64,000 bases of DNA from Dolichospermum sp. LEGE 00240 (GTDB taxonomy: Bacteria; Cyanobacteriota; Cyanobacteriia; Cyanobacteriales; Nostocaceae): positions 1-64,000 of the forward strand of contig NZ_JADEVZ010000002.1 of assembly GCF_015207875.1 (NCBI RefSeq). Direction: 5' to 3'. The position numbers and the translations under genes are program-made. How positions within the stretch are numbered: the first letter of the stretch is position 1; each line of letters starts with the position of its first letter. Of this stretch, positions 55,755 through 64,000 are shown in pieces. The notes beneath the pieces are model-generated. The model saw nothing but the letters and a program-made list of their open reading frames with translations, had not been told where the DNA came from and did no database searches.

Positions 55755-57485
55755 ATGCTATTTAATTTTTTTAAAAGTTCTCAGTCTGCCATTACAAATA
55801 TTGAATTTAAGTCTAGTTGGTGTGTAGCTTATGGAAAAATCAATAATTTCACAAAAGATATAATTTGGCAAGATCAGCAATTTGCCGTTATTGCTGAATC
55901 AGATAACTTGGCAATCAGTTATAATCAAAAATTTGTCGTAGTTGGAGATATTTGCTTAACTAATCGCAGAGAATTACTGCAAAAACTGGGAATGGATATT
56001 CATGATAGTTGCAGTCATCAACAAATAGTAGCCCAACTTTGGCAGAAATACAATTCTGAATGTTTAAACCTCCTAGTGGGAATGTTTGGTTTAGTAGTTT
56101 GGGATTGTGAAAAACAGGAATTATATTTAATTAGAGATGCTATCGGTAGCCGCACCTTATATTATACTACAACTGGTGCAACTTGTTGGATAGCCCCAAA
56201 ATTAAGAACTCTGACACCTTATCGTTCTGATAATTTAGATTTAGTCGCATTACGAGATTATCTTTGTTGTGCATTTGTGCCAGGAGAAAGGACACTTTGG
56301 CAAGATATCAAGGAAATTCGTCCTGGTAGTTTTCTGCAAATGCCATCACAACAAGTTTATCATTATTGGCAACTCAAAGAACAAATTATAGACACAAATC
56401 AATCTTTAGCATGGTATGGGGAAAAACTCCGTTCTCTACTTGAACAAGTTGTTAAAGAATATTTACCCGAAAATCAACCTGTTGGTGTTTTCCTTTCTGG
56501 TGGTTTAGATTCTAGTAGTATTACCGCATTAGCGGCAAAATTACATAATGCACCAATTCACACCTATTCTATTCATTTTGGGACAGAAACTGCAAATGAA
56601 TTAGAATTTTCTAGTTTGGTTGCCAAACATTGCGAAACTCAACATCACATCTTAGAAATTACCTTTCGGGATATGTGGGAACGTCTTCCAGAAACAATGG
56701 CTTATTTAGATGATCCTATTGGTGATCCTTTGACAGTTCCTAATTTATTAATAGGGAGAATTGCGCGGAAAAATGTGCAAATTACCCTGAATGGAGAAGG
56801 TGGAGATCCTTGTTTTGGTGGTCCCAAAAATCAACCCATGTTAATTAATAGTTTATATGGTGCTATTAATAATCAGGATTCATTACAAGCATTTTTAATT
56901 TCTTTTCAAAAGTGCGCTTTAGACTTACCGCAACTTTTAAAACCGGAAATTTGGCAAAGTTTAAAAAATGAATCTAATGAATCTTCTGTATTTTATGATG
57001 ATTTAAATGCCGATGTCAATTATTTAAATAGATTAATGGCATTGAATATTAAATTTAAAGGTGCTGATCAAATTTTAACCAAGGTGAATAATTTAACCCA
57101 AGCGGCAGATTTACAGGGTTTATCACCATTATTTGATCAGCGTGTAGTTGAATTAAGTATGCAAATTCCTCCAGAATATAAACTTTCAGGAGTAGAAGAA
57201 AAGGCAGTTTTGAAAACCGCAGTGAGTGATATTTTACCAGATAGGATTATTCATCGTCCTAAAAGTGGGATGATGGTTCCCGTGCAATTGGGATTTAGAA
57301 AATATTGGCAACGGCAAGCCAGGAAATTATTGTTAAATAAAAAAAGTGAGATATCAGCTTATATTAATCAGGATATATTGCGTGAATGGTTAGATTTTAA
57401 GGGGGATGTTTGGGGTAGATATGGCATTAAATTATGGTTATTAGTAAGTTTGGAAATCTGGTTGGGGGTCAATAAATCAATATGA
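55755..57485 (+). CDS. Asparagine synthetase-like protein without glutaminase cysteine
   Basis: 576 aa from ATG 55755 (MLFNFFKSSQSAITN); an ATG at 55689 lies inside a repeat element and is rejected. The N-terminal third has the Ntn/GATase-II fold remnants (VVVGDICLTNRRELL, then LVGMFGLVVWDCEKQELYLIRD) but no Met-Cys start, so no glutamine hydrolysis. The C-terminal synthetase domain is intact: ATP loop FLSGGLDSSSITAL, LNGEGGDPCFGG, and HRPKSGMMVP. Similar to ammonia-independent relatives such as lasso-peptide cyclases, which form amide bonds; no precursor peptide gene is visible here. Confidence 0.85.
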   Translation: MLFNFFKSSQSAITNIEFKSSWCVAYGKINNFTKDIIWQDQQFAVIAESDNLAISYNQKFVVVGDICLTNRRELLQKLGMDIHDSCSHQQIVAQLWQKYNSECLNLLVGMFGLVVWDCEKQELYLIRDAIGSRTLYYTTTGATCWIAPKLRTLTPYRSDNLDLVALRDYLCCAFVPGERTLWQDIKEIRPGSFLQMPSQQVYHYWQLKEQIIDTNQSLAWYGEKLRSLLEQVVKEYLPENQPVGVFLSGGLDSSSITALAAKLHNAPIHTYSIHFGTETANELEFSSLVAKHCETQHHILEITFRDMWERLPETMAYLDDPIGDPLTVPNLLIGRIARKNVQITLNGEGGDPCFGGPKNQPMLINSLYGAINNQDSLQAFLISFQKCALDLPQLLKPEIWQSLKNESNESSVFYDDLNADVNYLNRLMALNIKFKGADQILTKVNNLTQAADLQGLSPLFDQRVVELSMQIPPEYKLSGVEEKAVLKTAVSDILPDRIIHRPKSGMMVPVQLGFRKYWQRQARKLLLNKKSEISAYINQDILREWLDFKGDVWGRYGIKLWLLVSLEIWLGVNKSI

Positions 57486-57489
57486 TTGA

Positions 57490-57508
57490 GGGCGGGGAAA
57501 CCCCACCC
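57490..57508. repeat. Palindrome K, inverted copy
   Basis: GGGCGGGGAAACCCCACCC right after the stop codon of the asnB-like gene; one arm mismatch. Confidence 0.75.
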
Positions 57509-57530
57509 CTATCGGCTTTAGGATTTGGTG

Positions 57531-57660
57531 ACTAGTAGTCTGTCAAATAAATTTTCACGGATAAAGAAGAAATGAACTACGAAGGATGCAAAGAGCGCGA
57601 AGGAAGAAGGAAGAAGAAAAATTTATTTACCCGTAAATTAGTTCTTGACAGACTACTAGT
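57531..57660. mobile_element. MITE-like element A, copy 2 (130 bp, intact)
   Basis: Perfect 16-bp terminal inverted repeats ACTAGTAGTCTGTCAA / TTGACAGACTACTAGT, with sub-terminal AATAAATTTT / AAATTTATT homology. It shows the empty sites for elements B (the TA within the end repeat) and C (single GAAAT), both filled in copy 1 at 10323-10740. Confidence 0.92.
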
Positions 57661-57681
57661 ACATACCGCTATATTGTTAAT

Positions 57682-58566
57682 TTACAATTTCTGCAATAAT
57701 TCCTGAGTTAACTGCATAAATGCTTTAGAACCGGCTGTATTTGGACTTAGTAAAGAAACAGGCATAAAACTATCAACAGCTTTGGCTACATTAACATCAA
57801 CAGGGATTTGAGCTTTACAGATTTTATCTACTCCAAAATCTTCGACCACTCGGTGCATTACCTGTTTATAATATCTACCATTCAGGAGATTGGCATTGGA
57901 CATACTAAAGACAATTCCCAACATTTTAATATCTATTTTGGCTTCATGTTCGTGACTTTCTTTTAATTGGGCAATGCGTCTTTCTAAAAGTTGAATTCCG
58001 ACTACAGATAGGGGTTCTGGTCTAGCGGGAAGAATGTAGAAATCACTGGTAGCTAAAGCACTTCGAGTCAAGAGATTATAACCGGGAGCGCAATCTAAAA
58101 GAATAAAATCATATTCATTGCGGATGGGTTCTAAAATATCTCTAATTAAGACCCTTTCAAAGCGATTCCAGATGGTTTCAAAATCCTGTTCTCCTAATGC
58201 TACTGATTGATTATGCAGCATTTCTGAAACCACAAATTCATCATATAAATCTATGTCTCCCGGTAATAAATTTAATCCTGTCAGGTTACAAAGTTGAGGT
58301 TGAATGATGTCCCCAATTGTAAATTTTGCCTCTGGTTCAGGGTTGATAATTTGATCTAGTAAATATCTAAATGTCTTTCTGTGTTTGCGACGTTTAGCAA
58401 AGTCAACGGGTGACATTAAACTCAGTGTGGCACTGATTTGACTATCTAAATCTAAAACAAGTACCTTTTTTCCGTGATTCTTGGCTAAACAAGTAGCTAT
58501 ATTCACGGTAATGGTGGTTTTACCGACTCCACCTTTCATGTTTGCGGTTGCAATTACATATCCCAT
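57682..58566 (-). CDS. ParA-family ATPase
   Basis: 294 aa. Deviant Walker A KGGVGKTT at residues 11-18, LDLDSQISATLS, and Walker B-like FILLDCAPGYNLLTRSALA. GIVFSMSNANLLNGRYY and the C-terminal helices complete the ParA/MinD fold. No ParB or parS-like site is adjacent, so chromosome or plasmid partition is not implied. Last gene of the operon-like series from 64000 leftwards; 114 bp (with a P palindrome) separate it from the 849-aa nuclease-motor gene. It may position or regulate that machinery (inference). Confidence 0.92.
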   Translation of the reverse strand: MGYVIATANMKGGVGKTTITVNIATCLAKNHGKKVLVLDLDSQISATLSLMSPVDFAKRRKHRKTFRYLLDQIINPEPEAKFTIGDIIQPQLCNLTGLNLLPGDIDLYDEFVVSEMLHNQSVALGEQDFETIWNRFERVLIRDILEPIRNEYDFILLDCAPGYNLLTRSALATSDFYILPARPEPLSVVGIQLLERRIAQLKESHEHEAKIDIKMLGIVFSMSNANLLNGRYYKQVMHRVVEDFGVDKICKAQIPVDVNVAKAVDSFMPVSLLSPNTAGSKAFMQLTQELLQKL

Positions 58567-58645
58567 TTTAATTCCTCTACTGACGCTTTCCCAATGATAT
58601 AGCGTTCATATTATCTAATAAATTTTAACTTTAGTTATGTTACTT

Positions 58646-58678
58646 AGATCCCCGACTTCTCTAAGAAGTCGGGGATCT
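58646..58678. repeat. Palindrome P between the nuclease-motor gene and parA
   Basis: AGATCCCCGACTTCTC and AAGAAGTCGGGGATCT. It lies 3 bases after the upstream gene's stop (minus strand) and could partly terminate that transcript. Confidence 0.88.
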
Positions 58679-58680
58679 TT

Positions 58681-61230
58681 TTAAGGTAGCTGAATAGTTT
58701 GTGCTAATAAGCTTTGAAGACGTTGTAGTTGCGAACTACCTTGGTAAACTAAATCACCTTTGCCTAATAAATAAGCGGCTGTTGTTTTTTCTTTTCCACC
58801 CAGAATAATACATGAATCTGCTTGGCTGGAGGTACGCAGGGCGACTCGTCCAGGTAGGTTAGAACGAATAATTGTGGTGACAATACTCGCTTCTGGACGT
58901 TGTGTGGAAATAATTAGATGAATACCGGCGGCTCTTGCCATTGCGCCTAAACGTTTGATACTTTGTTCTAAGATGGTGCGAATTTCTTTTTCTGCCATAA
59001 AATCGGCATATTCATCAAATATACAGACAATACGCGGTAAAGCTGGGGAAGAACGTTGATTATAGGTCATTAAATCTGCACATTTAGCTTTTTCAAATTT
59101 CTGATAACGAGATTCCATTTCTGCAACTAGTTCCTGCATTAATTCTACGGCGCGATCGCTATCTTTGACAACTGGTGCATATAACCATGACATTTGCTCA
59201 AATTCGGGAAATGTTACCCGCTTGGGGTCAACTAAGGCAATTTTTAAATCTTGGGGGGAATGACGATATAGTAGACTGAGGAGTAAGGATCTCAAAAACT
59301 CACTTTTTCCACTGCCTGTTGTTCCCCCCACCAAAAAATGACAAGTATTTGGATCTGATAAATCAGCCTCTAATAACTTACCATCAATACTTACCCCAAT
59401 AGCAATTTTTATGGGTGCTGTTGGGGGTAAAAATTGCTTTTGAATAAAATCTTCAAATTTAGCAATTTGCCTATCTTGACGGGGTAAATCAACACTGACA
59501 TAACCAGCTTGGGGAGCAATTAAAGGGGGATTTTCTAACCCTAATTGTACTTGTAAATCTGTGGATAATTTCAAAATTGAAGGAACTTTCACACCTAAAT
59601 GTGGTTTAATTTTCACCCGAATAAATGCCGGACTTACATCAGCACCATAATAATCTACATTAACCTTAAAAGATTCTAGAATTGCCACTAAAGATGCGCC
59701 AATTTCATCAGCATTAATAGATGGCTCGGGCTTTTTTCTAGGAGGTTCTGTATCTGAATTTTGATCATGATTAGATTCAACACCAAAAAAAGTCTGACAC
59801 TTTTGTTCTTGGGGGCAAATTTCACACAAATGAGGTTGAGTTGTCGCAGGTGGTGGGTTAGGATTGGGAGATTCCCAACTCAACCATTGTTGCATTTGTA
59901 ATAATTTATAGGGAATTAATTGATGAACCGTATTTTCTAGTTGTTCCCAAGAATATTTGTATTCTTTAAATTCTGGTAAAACACAATAAACAGCAGAATC
60001 AATAGGTGGTTTTTTCCGCTTCGATAACATATAACTATAGAGAGAAACTTGCGCTAATTGTGCTGCTGAATCTACAGGTTGATAGGTTTTAAATTCTACC
60101 ATACAAAGGCGTTTAAGTTCAAAATTAAAAACCAGACAATCAAACTCACCTCTAATTAATTGTTTTGTCCCATTAGGTAAATCAAAGTAATATTCTAAAC
60201 TGCGTTCTTCAGAAATAAAAGTATTCTGAATAACTGTTTCTGCACTGCAATAACGACGATTGATGATCAACAATTCAGTAAACTTTTTAATTAATCCTTG
60301 TAAACCTTGCCAAACTTGTAGTAATACAGGTGCTTTACTCGCGTCTTTTGCAATTGCATTTTGTAAATAGGGAAAGAACTTAATTTTATAGAATAGTTGT
60401 TGAATTTCCAACGTAATTACATCTACCTTTAATTGTGTTGCAGATGGATTTAATAAAGTTTTAAATCTGGGTTCAATTAGCAGTAAATTAATAAAATTAT
60501 CCGCTAGTTGGTGAAAGATATTACCAATACCAGTAATGGTATCTTTAGAAGAGAATATTGCTTTACAATTAAAATTATGATTTAGATAAAATAGTCGCGG
60601 ACACTCAAAAGCTAATCTAACTTTAGTAGGAGTTAAAGAGGAATTTTCAGATTTATTATTTACCATATTAAATACACGACTGATAACATCAGGATTGGAT
60701 ATTTCCAGTAAGCGACGATGAACAGCAGCGAGATAAACTGTATCCATTGCTGCATAGTTTAACTGTTTTTGAGTCAGGGGACGTTTTCCCCAATCACTGC
60801 TTCCTTCTTCTGCGTCTACATTAGAAAAATGGCAGAGTTCAGCAGCTAGAGTTTTTAGTTTTAAGTTGGTAGTTTGTAAAACTTCTTTGGTGATTTTTCT
60901 AGATATTTTGAAGGTACAAGTGACATTTTGCGCTAGTTCTTTTCCTAGATATTTTAAATCAAAACCAGCATTATGAAAAACTTTCTCAATTTGGGAATTA
61001 ACCATGATTTGGTTAATGAAATATACAGCTAAATCAGGTTGATCTAAAACATCAAAAATGTAAGCAGATTCACCATTTAAATCTGTATAATCAGCCAATA
61101 CCTGAATTAGTGCTAATTTTGGTTTATCGGTATACCAATCAGCAATTTCCGTATCTATCCATAGAGTTTTAGATAGGGACAGTTGGGAAATTTGCTTGTA
61201 AATCTCAGAAGATTCTGTCAGGTAGTGCAT
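58681..61230 (-). CDS. Three-domain DEDDy exonuclease / Cas4-like nuclease / FtsK-type motor
   Basis: 849 aa. Residues 20-178: RNase D-like 3'-5' exonuclease with Asp26-x-Glu28 (WIDTEIADW), Asp91 (FHNAGFDLKYL) and Tyr159-x3-Asp163 (YAAMDTVYL), the full DEDDy set. Residues 200-485: PD-(D/E)XK domain with Cys210 (FECPRLFY), Asp364, Glu379-x-Lys381 (VEFKTYQ) and Cys469, Cys472, Cys478 (LCEICPQEQKC), the four-cysteine iron-sulfur pattern of Cas4/AddB. Residues 515-849: FtsK-like beta region and motor with Walker A GGTTGSGKS (635-643), VDPKR, Walker B FDEYAD and STQRPE. No membrane segment. 27 bp after the ATPase gene. I know of no named protein with this order. Confidence 0.9.
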   Translation of the reverse strand: MHYLTESSEIYKQISQLSLSKTLWIDTEIADWYTDKPKLALIQVLADYTDLNGESAYIFDVLDQPDLAVYFINQIMVNSQIEKVFHNAGFDLKYLGKELAQNVTCTFKISRKITKEVLQTTNLKLKTLAAELCHFSNVDAEEGSSDWGKRPLTQKQLNYAAMDTVYLAAVHRRLLEISNPDVISRVFNMVNNKSENSSLTPTKVRLAFECPRLFYLNHNFNCKAIFSSKDTITGIGNIFHQLADNFINLLLIEPRFKTLLNPSATQLKVDVITLEIQQLFYKIKFFPYLQNAIAKDASKAPVLLQVWQGLQGLIKKFTELLIINRRYCSAETVIQNTFISEERSLEYYFDLPNGTKQLIRGEFDCLVFNFELKRLCMVEFKTYQPVDSAAQLAQVSLYSYMLSKRKKPPIDSAVYCVLPEFKEYKYSWEQLENTVHQLIPYKLLQMQQWLSWESPNPNPPPATTQPHLCEICPQEQKCQTFFGVESNHDQNSDTEPPRKKPEPSINADEIGASLVAILESFKVNVDYYGADVSPAFIRVKIKPHLGVKVPSILKLSTDLQVQLGLENPPLIAPQAGYVSVDLPRQDRQIAKFEDFIQKQFLPPTAPIKIAIGVSIDGKLLEADLSDPNTCHFLVGGTTGSGKSEFLRSLLLSLLYRHSPQDLKIALVDPKRVTFPEFEQMSWLYAPVVKDSDRAVELMQELVAEMESRYQKFEKAKCADLMTYNQRSSPALPRIVCIFDEYADFMAEKEIRTILEQSIKRLGAMARAAGIHLIISTQRPEASIVTTIIRSNLPGRVALRTSSQADSCIILGGKEKTTAAYLLGKGDLVYQGSSQLQRLQSLLAQTIQLP

Positions 61231-61257
61231 TGGCTGATCATATTGTAATAAATGAAC

Positions 61258-63366
61258 TTACGGAATTAAACAAATTAATTGTTCTGATAATTTAGCTTCT
61301 GGATTTACTGTTTCCACTTTTTTTTCTTGATATAGTTGTTCAATCAAACTCCGAATTTCAGTTTCTTTTACATCAGAAAATTGACTGGAAGCCTGTGAAA
61401 TCAATGTAGCCAATCCCATATAACCTTGAGTTTTCACGAGATTTAATAAGAAATCTTTAACAGGTCTTAAATCTTTTCTAACCTTACCATTTGTATCTGA
61501 CTGTTTTTCTTGTTTAGAAACAATATCTAAATCCTGTAATAAAGTACATTGATTCAATATCTCAGCTTCATTAATTAAGGTTTCTAATCTTTGTAAATTA
61601 ATCGGTTTCCCACCAATTACTAACTCTTGAGATTTGGCAGAATTTACCAGACTTTGATATGTTGCTAAGTAATGAATAGAAGACAGACTTGGTTTAATAT
61701 GAACATGATTAGTATTCGTGAAAATCTGTCTATAGAGTTGATTTCCAGCCAGATTTGGTTTTCCTAAATCTCCAGCACGAATTAAGTGCATAGTTTGACA
61801 GAGATTTTTTTGAATTACTATTTGACAAGCATTCATTACATGATAAAAACTGGTCATATTGGAGTCTTCTGTCCAAACTATACCCAATTTTTGCCGATTT
61901 GTAGGATGTTGATAACTCAAGGAATAACTAGCATATTTTCCGCTTAAAAGTTTAGACTTAACTCCCTGTATTTTTAAAGTAGATATAGACTGCTGCAACA
62001 TCTGAATTAAATCAGGTGATGATAACAAAGAAATCTTGGTAATTTTCCCCTGGCTTTTTGTATATTCGTGCTGCCATAATAATTGAAATTCTGCTTGAAT
62101 TGTATCTTGATTATCTTGAGATCGTGGTGGAACAATGATTATAGGTTTAGGAACAGTTTTTTCATTGGGTGTTGTCACCTTTATTTGTATTGTAACTGGT
62201 TCGGGCTTTGGTTTTTCATCTAATAATGAACCTTTATATTTTTGATATTCATCACGACCTAGAGTTAGTGCATTTCTAGGTTTAGTTTTACTACCGGGGT
62301 AGTTTTTCTCCAACATTTCCCGATTTAGTGGAAAAATAGGAGATTCAGGTCTGGGATTTGCTAGTTGATGTAATGGTTTTAAGTGATAAGTCCAGAGTGA
62401 TTCTGCTTGTTCGAGTGTAATATCTTTTAACCTAGTTTTTCTATGTATTCCTGCTTTATCAGCTAGGAAAATTCGGTCAATATGCCGATTCCAATTATTA
62501 GTAATAACGCTAATTATCACCAAGAAATTTTTTAAATTGTTCCCATGAATTGTTGTATTGACATTTAAAAAAGGTTGTATATCCAGGAAACCTTCTGGTA
62601 ATTGAGGCATAGTTTCTAAATTGTCAAAACATAAAACAATCGGTTGGGTTTGCGTAGAAATTCTGCCAAAGTTTGCTAAGATATTTTTTGCAGCATCTTC
62701 TGTATCAATGCAGGTTTTGACCTTGATTGCCTTCATAGAATCTTCATTTAAATCATCACCACGCAGCCATTCACAAGCTAAATCATATAATTCTGGATTT
62801 GCGAGATCATGCAGCACTCCAAAAAACATATCAGGGTTATAAATACCTGCTTTTTTATAAGTATCTTTCAGGTGTTTGATAAATTCTTGCCGATTACTTT
62901 GTAATGCTTCCCAAAAATTATCATTAAATATTCGTTGCTTGATATCACTTCTTGTAAATGCGGTTAAACTTTTCAACCACAACATTAACTGTGATTCTTT
63001 TTCCCCTTCAGGAACTTGAATTAAACTATCAACGGTGTGACGTAAAATATGCCGCCAGATATTACTACTATCAGCCCAATTACAGAGAATATAGGCGAAA
63101 AAGGCTTTTCGGTTAAGAGTACGTTTAAGCCGACCTAATAAATAACTTTTACCAGAACCAGACTCACCAGCTAATAAAGCTGTACGACTACGATGATCTT
63201 TACCTACTAAATCAAGTAAACCTTCAATTTCTATGATTGTCTCTTGATGAATTGACTCAACCATGAGTTTTGAATCTTGTTCTTCAGCCCAAAAATTAGT
63301 GGGCTTTAAATTAATCACGTCAAAAGGGTTGACCTCGCGTTTAATAATGTCCTTAATGTCTGTCAT
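61258..63366 (-). CDS. 702-aa P-loop ATPase, partner of the nuclease-motor protein
   Basis: Residues about 25-400 form an AAA/ORC-like ATPase: Walker A GESGSGKS (67-74) and Walker B IVLCFDN (243-249, Asp248). The stretch 380-430 is a Pro/Lys-rich linker (EKPKPEPVTIQIKV). Residues 430-610 look like a second alpha/beta domain (KTLKIQ... LGIVWTEDSNMTSFYH), and the last 90 residues (LLNLVKTQGYMGLATLI, then EIRSLIEQLYQEKKVE) suit a winged helix. No named family recognised. It precedes the 849-aa gene by 27 bp and follows the partial gene by 58 bp, all minus strand, so one transcript is likely. Confidence 0.82.
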   Translation of the reverse strand: MTDIKDIIKREVNPFDVINLKPTNFWAEEQDSKLMVESIHQETIIEIEGLLDLVGKDHRSRTALLAGESGSGKSYLLGRLKRTLNRKAFFAYILCNWADSSNIWRHILRHTVDSLIQVPEGEKESQLMLWLKSLTAFTRSDIKQRIFNDNFWEALQSNRQEFIKHLKDTYKKAGIYNPDMFFGVLHDLANPELYDLACEWLRGDDLNEDSMKAIKVKTCIDTEDAAKNILANFGRISTQTQPIVLCFDNLETMPQLPEGFLDIQPFLNVNTTIHGNNLKNFLVIISVITNNWNRHIDRIFLADKAGIHRKTRLKDITLEQAESLWTYHLKPLHQLANPRPESPIFPLNREMLEKNYPGSKTKPRNALTLGRDEYQKYKGSLLDEKPKPEPVTIQIKVTTPNEKTVPKPIIIVPPRSQDNQDTIQAEFQLLWQHEYTKSQGKITKISLLSSPDLIQMLQQSISTLKIQGVKSKLLSGKYASYSLSYQHPTNRQKLGIVWTEDSNMTSFYHVMNACQIVIQKNLCQTMHLIRAGDLGKPNLAGNQLYRQIFTNTNHVHIKPSLSSIHYLATYQSLVNSAKSQELVIGGKPINLQRLETLINEAEILNQCTLLQDLDIVSKQEKQSDTNGKVRKDLRPVKDFLLNLVKTQGYMGLATLISQASSQFSDVKETEIRSLIEQLYQEKKVETVNPEAKLSEQLICLIP

Positions 63367-63424
63367 AGATACACATTGGTGAGAGGAAGAAGTGATGAAA
63401 AAATGAAAAATATTGGAAAACCTA

Positions 63425-64000
63425 TTAATTAACTATGATAAAGAACAGTTGTCCACCAATATTTTGAGGAATTCCCGCGTCAATTTGTTCTGGTGTATAA
63501 GCACTGACTTCTTGTAAGGTACTAAAATCAATTTTGTCACTTTTTTGCAACCGATACAACGCCTGATCTAAATCATCTCGTAATAAAGGCGGTTGTAACT
63601 TTTGCCGTAAATGAAAAATTGGTAAATAATTCTCTGTACCCAATTCCCGATCTAATTTCTTGATAGTCTCTAAAATTTCTTCATCACTGATATTGCTAGT
63701 AATATCAGAATATGATTCCAAATTATCAGAAACTAAAGTAGAAACTTTTTTTGACTTAACTCGCAAATTCTTCCGCAAAAAACGCACATAATTACCCAGC
63801 AAATTAAAGTCTATATTTGCTTTTCCTTCGGGATTATATTCATCCCGCAAAACCTCAATTCCTCTTTCCGTTAACCAAACTTCAGCTTTAAGTCTTTTCA
63901 TCTTGATTTCAATAGCAATCAAACCCCGTTCACCCAAGGTTTTTAAGATTGCGTCCCGTTCATCTGATTTTAGTGATGAAACTTTGATTTCACTGGGGGC
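63425..64000 (-). CDS. Winged-helix-like protein of the same operon (cut by window edge)
   Basis: The frame is open from base 64000, so the N-terminus lies outside. The visible 191 residues begin PSEIKVSSLKSDERDAILKT and contain two segments that suit winged helices: LGERGLIAIEIKMKRLKAEV with WLTERGIEVLRDE, and HLRQKLQPPLLRDDLDQALY with LQKSDKIDF. The ending is YTPEQIDAGIPQNIGGQLFF. A GTG/TTG-type internal start at 63937 is not needed. Probably DNA-binding, possibly a regulator or structural subunit (inference). Confidence 0.7.
   Translation of the reverse strand, partial: APSEIKVSSLKSDERDAILKTLGERGLIAIEIKMKRLKAEVWLTERGIEVLRDEYNPEGKANIDFNLLGNYVRFLRKNLRVKSKKVSTLVSDNLESYSDITSNISDEEILETIKKLDRELGTENYLPIFHLRQKLQPPLLRDDLDQALYRLQKSDKIDFSTLQEVSAYTPEQIDAGIPQNIGGQLFFIIVN

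Noticed and set aside
57682-58566. ParA as evidence for a plasmid or partition locus
   Set aside because: No ParB gene or repeated parS-like sites are near; the surrounding genes are chromosomal housekeeping genes.

Overview
The window comes from a filamentous, probably heterocyst-forming cyanobacterium (Nostocales). Evidence: AT-rich DNA full of the HIP1 octamer GCGATCGC; photosynthesis-linked genes (chlM, a one-helix high-light-inducible protein, sqdB/sqdX, hemJ); a xisH/xisI pair; a panC-cmk fusion; and a dense load of short palindromic repeats and small non-autonomous elements of the Nostoc/Anabaena/Dolichospermum kind. The genus cannot be fixed from the sequence alone.

Layout. 1-1300: tail of a transposase, then an orphan CRISPR array of 9 repeats whose leader and promoter lie on its right and read leftwards; no cas genes are in the window. 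1308-10247: housekeeping genes (sfsA, a 2OG-Fe oxygenase, a TPR protein, miaB, hemJ, rdgB, hli, ald) separated by repeats. 10248-10923: a three-element transposon nest. 10924-21052: an arsenic/phosphate region in which sphX and the operon gap-arsJ-acr3 carry the same duplicated promoter with an ATCAA-N6-TTGAT inverted repeat. Between them lies a graveyard and toxin-antitoxin island: PIN and RelE remnants, an intact IS982-type element, xisHI, a DUF4258/YgiT pair, and truncated kinase-GUN4 and Uma2 genes. 21089-37838: nif3-like, MBL/beta-CASP, a tiny membrane protein, sqdB-sqdX, a broken tolC, chlM, a DUF697 GTPase, a Ser/Thr kinase and a TauE/SafE-type membrane protein with a periplasmic partner. 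38646-41331: three paralogous coiled-coil membrane proteins that differ in the copy number of two 11-residue repeats. 41408-57485: clpB, gloA, UPF0182, a cNMP-binding protein, rlpA behind a probable c-di-AMP (ydaO) riboswitch, panC/cmk, sodB and an asparagine-synthetase-like protein lacking the glutaminase cysteine.

The right end, 57682-64000 (minus strand), is the most unusual part. It is an operon-like series of a winged-helix-like protein (cut by the window edge), a 702-aa P-loop ATPase, an 849-aa protein that joins a DEDDy 3'-5' exonuclease, a Cas4-like four-cysteine PD-(D/E)XK nuclease and an FtsK-type motor, and a ParA ATPase. All key catalytic residues are visible. I do not recognise the combination as a described system; a DNA-processing or defence role is inference.

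The intergenic DNA holds at least eight families of small inverted-repeat elements (called A-E, H-J here), plus palindromes P, F and K. Several are nested, with filled and empty sites both present in the window, so target duplications and the order of insertion can be read directly.
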